This document shows, piece by piece, positions 1-7,400 of a DNA stretch of 34,729 nt. Made by a program: the position numbers and the translations under genes. Under the pieces are notes generated by a model, which ran no database searches, was not told the DNA's origin, and worked only from the letters and a program-made list of their open reading frames with translations. Every line of letters starts with the position of its first letter. Position 1 is the stretch's first letter. Origin of the DNA: Planctomycetaceae bacterium (lineage in GTDB: Bacteria > Planctomycetota > Planctomycetia > Planctomycetales > Planctomycetaceae); assembly GCA_020426425.1 (NCBI GenBank), contig JAGQQB010000001.1, positions 1-34,729 of the forward strand, in the 5' to 3' direction.

Positions 1-486
1 GAGTTTCGCATCCCCTACAAGCCGATGGCTCGTGGACAGGGACGCGGCAATAGTGGCTTCTATCTCCAGAGCCGCTACGAAGTGCAAGTGCTGGATTCGT
101 TCGGCCTCGAAGGGATCGAGAACGAGTGTGGCGCGCTGTATCGCACACGTCGTCCGGCCTTCAACATGTGCCTGCCTCCTTTGCAGTGGCAGACCTACGA
201 CATCGACTTCAGCCCAGCGAAGTTTGACGCACAGGGCAACAAGACCCGCAACATGCGGATCAGTGTGTGGCATAATGGCGTGTTGATCCACGACCGCGCG
301 GACATCCCCAACAAGACCGGTGCTGGTAAGCCGGAAGGACCGGAGCCGCTGATTACCAAACTCCAGGATCACGGCAATCCGGTCGTGTATCGGAATCTGT
401 GGATGATTGATCGAACACAGCCTGGGACGGAAAGCATCAGTTGGTTGCGACTTCCGCCACAAGGTCCGCCCGTGCCGATCCGGTGA
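1..486 (+). CDS. 3-keto-disaccharide hydrolase (DUF1080) domain protein, C-terminal part
   Basis: The reading frame is open from the first base of the window, so the 5' end of the gene lies outside it. The visible 161 residues contain features typical of the DUF1080 / 3-keto-glycoside hydrolase jelly-roll family: a NSGFYLQSRYEVQVLDSFG segment (about residues 17-35), a QTYDIDF strand, a VWHNGVLIHD strand, and a C-terminal segment ending in the RNLWMI motif. In this family the beta-sandwich domain binds or hydrolyses (3-keto) sugars and is usually exported; any signal peptide would be in the missing part. A multidomain protein cannot be excluded. The next gene follows after 95 bases on the same strand. 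Confidence 0.85.
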   Translation, partial: EFRIPYKPMARGQGRGNSGFYLQSRYEVQVLDSFGLEGIENECGALYRTRRPAFNMCLPPLQWQTYDIDFSPAKFDAQGNKTRNMRISVWHNGVLIHDRADIPNKTGAGKPEGPEPLITKLQDHGNPVVYRNLWMIDRTQPGTESISWLRLPPQGPPVPIR

Positions 487-581
487 TGCCGTCGTCGATC
501 CGTTGATCTGGGTCGGCATCGCAGGGTATGATCAGCGGTGCAAGGATGGACCCGATTTCTGCCACCTGAGGGAGGCTCACG

Positions 582-878
582 ATGGCCGCTGCTCCCGATC
601 AGATGACGTTGCGTGAAAAGCTCAGCGAGGCGGAACGCCTGACGCGCGAGCTGATTCATCACGTGGAACATGGCTTTATCCCCAAAGCTCACCAGTTGCG
701 GCGGATTACGCGCTACAAGTCCGGCGACGACGAGCATTCCGACATCACTGATCACACAGTGCGGTCGACTGCTGAGAAAGTCCTGGAGAGCGACCAGTTT
801 ACGCGACAGGTTTGCGAGCAGCTCAATGGTGTGCTGAAAAGTGTGCAGGCCGATGTGGAACGACTCCAGGGGCGTTAG
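582..878 (+). CDS. Small helical protein of unknown function
   Basis: A 98-residue protein that I do not recognise. The ATG at 582 is preceded by GGGAGG about six bases upstream, a good ribosome binding site, and codon use resembles the neighbours. The sequence is charged, has no signal peptide or membrane segment, and looks mostly alpha-helical: a first helix around residues 8-30 (LREKLSEAERLTRELIHHV), a polar histidine/aspartate-rich middle, and a C-terminal amphipathic helix from about residue 68 to the end. It may be a small cytoplasmic helical-bundle protein. It lies 95 bases after the DUF1080 gene and could share its transcript. No function is assigned. Confidence 0.65.
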   Translation: MAAAPDQMTLREKLSEAERLTRELIHHVEHGFIPKAHQLRRITRYKSGDDEHSDITDHTVRSTAEKVLESDQFTRQVCEQLNGVLKSVQADVERLQGR

Positions 879-1206
879 GAGTGCGTACTGCGGGCGAGGA
901 CTTCCAACTTTCATACGAAAAAAACGGATTTTCGAGGAAAAGACTGAGAACCTTTCCAATAATTGGGTGGTTCTCACTATGAGCACAACACGTTCACTCA
1001 CGCATTTCGATTCGGGCAATTCGCCCAAGGATTTTTCAATCAGTTCGTTGACCTTGCGCCAGATGCCCATGTCTCCTTCGGCCGAAGTGGCAATGTGGCG
1101 GCTGCGAGTTCGAGGCAAATCCGGTCGGCGATTGGGGATGGTTCCCCGACGTCCACCTCAGTTTCACCTGATTCCCACATCCTGATTCCAACGGAAGTGA
1201 TCCCCG
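879..1206. other. Intergenic region upstream of the kinase gene
   Basis: There are 328 bases without a convincing gene. Short open frames exist on both strands, but none has a good start, a ribosome site or recognisable protein content. The stretch holds two inverted repeats, CGAAAA/TTTTCG (916-934) and TGAGAACC/GGTTCTCA (945-976), in an A/T-rich patch that contrasts with the GC-rich surroundings. This is the likely place for the end of the upstream transcript and the promoter of the kinase gene. Confidence 0.5.
945..976. promoter_or_regulatory. Inverted repeat TGAGAACC-N16-GGTTCTCA
   Basis: A perfect 8-base inverted repeat with arms at 945-952 and 969-976 and a 16-base A/T-rich spacer (CTTTCC-AATAATTGGG-type sequence). 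Arm length and spacing fit an operator dyad or a weak hairpin. It lies between the small gene ending at 878 and the kinase start at 1207. The role is inferred only from position and symmetry. Confidence 0.35.
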
Positions 1207-4068
1207 ATGTCCACGGGCGTTCGGCTACCGAGCGGTGAATCCAGCGGCACAGCGTACGCGTTTGTGCGTCCGCTGCCGGGCGCTCCACGCGCATCAGACA
1301 GCAGCGTTTCGCATCCCAGGCTGCCAGCAGAGTTCGTGACTGGCGATGTCGCGGGAGTGCTCTTCCCTCCCAAGCACACCGATTCCGATCTGCTGCCCTC
1401 GGTTACAGGGATCGCATTGGGGCATTTCGTCATCGAGGAGCGAATTGGTCGCGGCGGCATGGGGGCGGTCTTCCGCGCGATTGATCAACGGCTGAACCGC
1501 GTCGTGGCTCTGAAGATTCTGACGCCACACCAGTCGATGGACGCCCAGGCGATTCAGCGATTCCAGAACGAGGCTCGTTCCGCGGCTCAGCTCGATCATG
1601 ATCACATCGCACGCGTGCATTTCGTGGGCGAAGAACGGGGGCTGCATTTCATTGCGTTCGAGTTTGTCACCGGGACCAACATTCGCGATTTCATTCTGCA
1701 GAAGGGGCGGCTCGAACCGATTGAAGCGGTGAGTTATACGCTGCAGGTGGCGGAAGCGCTGCGTCACACGGCGGCGCAAAACGTGGTGCATCGTGACATC
1801 AAACCGTCCAATCTGATCGTTTCCCCCACTGGTCGCGTGAAACTTGTCGACCTTGGTCTCGCACGGCAGTTGCGTGCCGACGAGGCGAGCGCTGAAGATC
1901 TCACGACCGCAGGGACCGCGCTGGGGACCTTTGATTACATCTCACCCGAACAGGCGCGCGATGCCCGCAACGTCGATGTCCGCAGCGACATCTATTCGCT
2001 CGGTTGTACGCTGTATCACATGCTGACTGGCGAACCTCCGTACCCACGGGGGACGATGATCGAGAAGGTCGTCAGCCATCACGGTGCACCGCCTGACCCG
2101 TCGCTCAAGAATCGCGATGTCACCCCTCAATTGGCCCAAGTCGTCCAAAAGATGATGGCCAGCAATCCGGACGAACGATACGCATCGCCCGATTTGCTCA
2201 TTCAAGATCTTGTGCAGGTAGCGGAAGACCTTGGTCTTACGCGGCTCCCGTCGGAAGGTTACATCTGGGCGAGACCACTGTTCTCGCGTGATCAAGGCCG
2301 AGGCCGAGGGACCAGAACCTGGTTCACGCTGCTGGCCGCCCTCGTGGTGATGGCGATTCTGGCGGACAAGTTGCCGTGGCTCGCGGGGGAGACTCCGGAA
2401 GCCCCGTTCCCTCCTGCTCCGTCGGTGACAATCGACGTGGCGCCCAAGGCCCTGGATGCCGCGCCGGCGCCTCCTGCGCCAGCGGCAGCAGGACCATTAG
2501 TCGCAGCGGATGCGTCCGCTGGCACTCCAGCGACAAATGCCGACACGCAAACCGGCGGCAACACGAACGACTCCCAGGCCAGCGGTGTGATCGCAGCATT
2601 GACCGCTATGCAGCAGGCGCGTGCAACGCTGGATGAACCGCCACCGCGGGAAGTGATCGAACCAGAACCCGGTCCGCTGACAATGGTCGATCCAGGTGAT
2701 CTGTTACTGGCGCCAGAACGTGGATCCGGCGAAGCTGTGTTGGCTCGACCCGGGACGACCACCATGAGTCCAGAGACCACGATTGCGGCAACCACTGGCT
2801 CGCCTAGGGTGAGTCCTGAGACCACCTTCCCTAAACCGCCAAGTGTGGCACCTGCAGTCCAGCAACCGTTTGTCCTCCTGGGGACTGATGGAGACCGGAA
2901 GCCATATGGCACGCTCTTCGCCGCACTGAATGATGCCTCCGACGATGCAGTGATCGAACTCGAATATAACGGCCGCGCCGCAGGTCCACAGGACCCACTG
3001 CGCGTGAGTGCCAAACGCATTCGCATTCGCCCCGCCGAAGGGTTTCGACCAGTTCTCGAATTCCAACAGAAGTCGGCGGCGGCGACCTCCATTAACTCCG
3101 CCATTCGTGGCATCACCTTACTCAACGGGATGCTCGAGTTGTACGACCTGGATCTGGAACTGCGCACAACAGCGAACTCGGTTGTCGACCAATGGGCCTT
3201 GTTCTCGTTGACTGGTCGTAGTGAAATTCTGCTCAAAGGCTGCTCCTGCACGATCGTCAACACGTATCTGCGTCCTGCGGTGTTGTTTGAACTCCCGGTG
3301 CGGCAGTCGTCGGGACTGACCCAAATGATGAACGACCAGATGCGGGCGCCGGGCTACTCGATTCGACTGGAAGAGTGTGTCATTCGTGGCCAGGCGGACT
3401 TTCTGCAGCAAGATCACGCGTACCCCACGGACGTGTCTCTGGAGAACGTCGCCCTGGCCCTCAGCGGGCACGTCCTGACAATTGATGGGCGCGACAATGT
3501 CTCGACTTCCAGTGGCGATGAAGAAGATGACCTCATCGACTTGAAGCTTAATCACGTTACGGCCCTGATGGGGGAAGGGTTGATTCAAGCGACTTCGGGC
3601 GACTACGGACGGTTCCCGGTCATTCAGGTTGACACCCGCAACAGCCTGTTCAGTTCACTCGATCCGCAGAAACCGCTGATCGAATTCTCTGGACACGAGG
3701 AACTCGACTTCCTGCTGGAAAAGCTTAGCTGGATCAGTCGCCGTGACCCCAACTTCTTTGAACTGACCGGCCCGATGTGGTTCGTCGATGCTCCGCAGTC
3801 GCTGGGACTGGAATTTCAACGGAGCTTCGACTTCGCGACATGGGCCGAATTCTGGGGAGAAGAAGGAGACGCAATCGTGCGTTCTGGGCTGTTCCGCAAT
3901 CCTCGCCTGGGACCGGTGTCGCAGCTCGCACAGATGGAGTCGGCCGATTTCGTCCTCCGATCGAGCGATGTCGTCCCCAACCCCGCTCAAAGTGCGACTG
4001 GCGATCGACGCGACTGCGGTGTTGATTGGTCGTCCCCGCGCGTTCCGCGGCATCTGCCGACCCCGTGA
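1207..4068 (+). CDS. Membrane-anchored serine/threonine protein kinase with large C-terminal sensor-like region
   Basis: This 953-residue protein phosphorylates Ser/Thr residues on partners that cannot be named from the sequence. The kinase domain spans about residues 73-345: glycine loop GRGGMGAV (81-88), ATP lysine in ALKIL (K103), catalytic loop HRDIKPSN (195-202), metal-binding DLG (215-217, replacing DFG as is common in bacterial kinases) and SPEQA (246-250). A basic stretch near 364-370 precedes one membrane helix at about 371-390. The Ala/Pro/Thr-rich linker (about 395-555) leads to a region of roughly 390 residues that resembles a right-handed beta-helix or pectate-lyase-like fold and would lie outside the membrane. 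This is a classic receptor-kinase layout. The start is uncertain: about 70 low-complexity residues precede the kinase domain and the ribosome site is weak. The next gene on the same strand is a DUF3686 ATPase 371 bases downstream. Confidence 0.93.
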   Translation: MSTGVRLPSGESSGTAYAFVRPLPGAPRASDSSVSHPRLPAEFVTGDVAGVLFPPKHTDSDLLPSVTGIALGHFVIEERIGRGGMGAVFRAIDQRLNRVVALKILTPHQSMDAQAIQRFQNEARSAAQLDHDHIARVHFVGEERGLHFIAFEFVTGTNIRDFILQKGRLEPIEAVSYTLQVAEALRHTAAQNVVHRDIKPSNLIVSPTGRVKLVDLGLARQLRADEASAEDLTTAGTALGTFDYISPEQARDARNVDVRSDIYSLGCTLYHMLTGEPPYPRGTMIEKVVSHHGAPPDPSLKNRDVTPQLAQVVQKMMASNPDERYASPDLLIQDLVQVAEDLGLTRLPSEGYIWARPLFSRDQGRGRGTRTWFTLLAALVVMAILADKLPWLAGETPEAPFPPAPSVTIDVAPKALDAAPAPPAPAAAGPLVAADASAGTPATNADTQTGGNTNDSQASGVIAALTAMQQARATLDEPPPREVIEPEPGPLTMVDPGDLLLAPERGSGEAVLARPGTTTMSPETTIAATTGSPRVSPETTFPKPPSVAPAVQQPFVLLGTDGDRKPYGTLFAALNDASDDAVIELEYNGRAAGPQDPLRVSAKRIRIRPAEGFRPVLEFQQKSAAATSINSAIRGITLLNGMLELYDLDLELRTTANSVVDQWALFSLTGRSEILLKGCSCTIVNTYLRPAVLFELPVRQSSGLTQMMNDQMRAPGYSIRLEECVIRGQADFLQQDHAYPTDVSLENVALALSGHVLTIDGRDNVSTSSGDEEDDLIDLKLNHVTALMGEGLIQATSGDYGRFPVIQVDTRNSLFSSLDPQKPLIEFSGHEELDFLLEKLSWISRRDPNFFELTGPMWFVDAPQSLGLEFQRSFDFATWAEFWGEEGDAIVRSGLFRNPRLGPVSQLAQMESADFVLRSSDVVPNPAQSATGDRRDCGVDWSSPRVPRHLPTP

Positions 4069-4439
4069 TTCGGACTGCGGTCGTACGGCACCGCTTGCGA
4101 AGACAAACGCGATCGATGGCTCACTGGGCCCATGTAGCCGTTACACGCCATCAATCCGCTGCAGTCCGCGAAATCCGACTGAACGGGCTGTTCCCATCCT
4201 CGGCAATGCTGCCTGTTGACGAATTCCAACATCCACAGGCGATTGCTTCTTCGCGTGGCTGCCTCGCATGGCAGGTTTGACCGTGTGCGCCACTTGGAAG
4301 CTGTGCGCGCATCGGGCGATGCATGGCAGTTTTGAAGAAAATGAATCCGGACGCCGCCATTTTGCGTTCGTCCTGCAGAAGCCCGATTTCGCACGACGCC
4401 CGATTTCGCACGATGTAGTCCCCAACGAAACTGATTCGC
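4069..4439. other. Intergenic region between kinase and DUF3686 ATPase genes
   Basis: There are 371 bases with no convincing gene; the short overlapping frames have no recognisable content or ribosome sites. A small GC hairpin (GCGGT/ACCGC, about 4077-4094) lies just after the kinase stop and might help end transcription. A 17-base tandem duplication sits at 4381-4414, just before the next start codon. A promoter for the ATPase gene is probably here, but I cannot point to clear -35/-10 boxes. Confidence 0.5.
4381..4414. repeat. 17-base tandem duplication upstream of the ATPase gene
   Basis: Two adjacent copies of GCCCGATTTCGCACGA(C/T) lie at 4381-4397 and 4398-4414 and differ only at the last base. 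The repeat ends 25 bases before the ATG at 4440, so it falls in the untranslated leader or promoter of the DUF3686 gene. It could be a replication-slippage product or a doubled binding site. Confidence 0.75.
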
Positions 4440-7400
4440 ATGGTCGATTCCCCAAGTGCCCCCGCATCCCCTTCTCAACTGGAAGGCGGGACTTATGAGA
4501 TTCTGCGTCAACGCCTGGCAACGCACGCGAGCGATCTGCGCGATCGGCTGGACCAGCTCAACGAGCAACGTAAGTCCGTCTTCGGGTCCATCGATCTGCG
4601 TCTACTGACGACCGAACGAATTACCACCGATCACAACTGCGTTCCGCGCGACATGGTAGCGATCGGGCACCGCTTGCTGTTTGGATACAACGTTCACTTC
4701 GGTCTCAAGACCGAGCGGAACATCGAAGACGTTTTTGCCATCTATCGTTACGACGAGACCGAGCGCCAGTTGCACGTCGATGGTCTTGATCTGCTGCGTG
4801 ATGAACGATTCCTCAAAGACTTTCAGGAGGTCTATCGCTACTACAAGAACGCCACGTTCTCGAAGTTCTTCGTCACGCGCACGCACTTGTACATGGTGTT
4901 TCAGGTTGGTAAGGCGGCCACCGACATCAAGACGTTCAAGTGGGCGATCACGCCGGATGGTCTTGCCTATCTTGATAATCGCAGCGACCACGAGGTGCGG
5001 TACCCGCCACAGCATGAGTTCTCCTGGATTCGTACGACGCGCGACATGCATCGACCAGGGCTGCATCCGCACGTTTCGATTGAAGATCGCATCTTTGTCG
5101 AGACGGTCGGTGGCGATCTGACGATCAAAGTTGAGAACAACACGGAGAGCGGTGCCGGCATCTACTCCGAACCAGTCGACGATCCCGACCAAACGCTCGA
5201 TGATGCCGACATCAGCTATGCGGTCGTCGGCAACTGCATTTTGCTCAAAGTCCGCCCGTATCAGGAGCAGGCGAATCGGTTCATCGTCTACAACCAGAAG
5301 ATCGCTCAGGCGCGACGCATTGATGCGTTGCGCGATGCCTGCGTCCTGTTGCCGGATGATCACGGACTGATCTTCTCCAACGGGTACTACCTGCAGACCG
5401 GTGAACACAAGATGTTCGAAAGCGACATGCGCGGATTGCTATTCGAGCGGCGCATCGTTTCTCCCAACGGCGAGGACACGCTGTTCGTCTTTTACCAGCC
5501 TGAGACGGGCGTGTACGTGCTGCTCGGTTACAACGTCATTCGGCAGCAGGTGGAAACCCCCATCGTCTGTCACGGTTTCACGATGTTTCATGGCGGCGAG
5601 ATGATCCTGATCAAGTCGCCGGATCAGCCACAGAAGCATCATGCGATTCAGTTGTGGCAGACGCCTTATGTTGGCGCCGACTATGTCCCCGAGCAAACGA
5701 CTGATTCGTATCTGTACAAGATCGGTAACCGGGACATCGTGCGGGGAATGTCTGAATGCCACGAACTGCTAAGTCTCATTGATCAGGATGACAGCTACTC
5801 CGGCCTGTACATCGACCTTGTGCGTCAGTCGACGGACATTCTCGACAGCTTCTTCTGGATTCACGAAGAAACAGCGGGCAATCTTGGTGTTGCGCTGACC
5901 GAAGTTCGGGCAGCCGCCAAGGCGGCGGTGGATGAATTTGAAAAGGTAACGCGTGTCCGCCGCAACACAGCGGAACAGACGAGCAAGGTCAGCACTGCGA
6001 CCCGGGAAACCCTCAACGCCGTAGGGCGGCGGCGGTTCGATCGCGTTGAGGAGTTCGTCCAGTCGCTGGCGAATCTCCGCAAACTGCGCGGGGAGGTGAT
6101 CGCATTGCGTGACCTGCGCTACGTGGACGAGGAACTCATTGCCGGACTGGAACAGCAGATTTCCGCATCGTCCGATCAGCTTTCACATCGGTGCGTCGAG
6201 TTCTTGCTGCAGGACGATGCGCTCCAGCCCTACGAACAACGAATCGATGAACAACAGACGCAAATTGGCAAACTCCAAAAGGTCGCCGAAGCACGCGTAC
6301 TGGACGAACAGATTTCCGCCTCGGGTCATGAGCTGGAATTGCTGATCGAGATAGTCTCGAACCTAAAGATCGACGACGCGACGCAGCGCACGCGAATCAT
6401 CGACAATATCTCTGCCATCTTCAGTCGTGTGAATACCGCACGGGCAAGCCTGAAGCGGCGCCGCAGCGAACTGGCGAGCACGGAAGGGGCGGCGGAATTT
6501 TCCAGTCAGCTCAAGTTGCTCAGCCAGTCTGTCGTCAGTTCACTCGATGTCTGTGACACGCCCGAAAAATGCGAGGAGTACCTCACGCGATTGATGGTGC
6601 AGATTGAGGAACTCGAAGGCAAGTTCGCCGAGTTTGATGACTTCCTGCTGCAACTCGTCGAGAAACGGGAAGACGTTTCCGGCGCCTTTGAATCACGCCG
6701 CATGCAACTGGTTGAGCAGCGGAATCGTCGCGCGAACTCGTTGGCGCAGGCAGCTGATCGAATTCTCAAAGGGATTCGCTCGCGTGTCTCTGCGCTGGAG
6801 TCAATCCAGGAGATCCACGGCTACTTCGCCGCTGACCTGATGGTCGACAAGGTGCGCGATCTTATTGGCCAGCTCACCGAACTGGATGACTCGGTCAAAG
6901 CCGAGGACATTCAGTCGCGACTGAAGACGATTCGCGAAGATGCGGTTCGGCAACTCAAGGATCGTCAGGAACTGTTCGAAGAGGGCGCGAGCATCCTGCG
7001 ATTCGGACAGCATCGTTTCTCAGTGAACACGCAGTTGCTCGATCTGACGACCGTGTTGCGAGACGATCGATTGCATCTGCATTTGACCGGCACCGAGTTC
7101 TACGAACCGCTCGACAAGACCGAGTTAAATGAGACCCGACCGGTCTGGGGCATGGAGGTTTGCAGTGAGAATGCGGACGTTTATCGGGCCGAGTATCTCG
7201 CCTATCGCATGTTTCGCGAACTGGGGAACGCAATCGATCTGGCTGAGTCGAACGTGTTGGCAGCAGTCCAGCAGTTCATGGCCCCGCGATACGTGGAAGG
7301 CTACACCAAAGGAGTGCATGATCATGATGCCGCCCTCCTGATTCGCGCCCTGTGTGAGTCCGATCAGCACGCTGGGCTACTACGTTATTCACCCCAGGCG

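Noticed and set aside
369..1118. Long open frame on the minus strand opposite the DUF1080 and small genes
   Set aside because: It overlaps two better-supported plus-strand genes, shows no recognisable domain, and its arginine/histidine-rich C-terminal half looks like an antisense reading.
2292..3263. 323-residue open frame opposite the kinase linker and sensor region
   Set aside because: It lies wholly antisense to a well-supported gene and its Ser/Gly/Ala-rich composition mirrors the linker.
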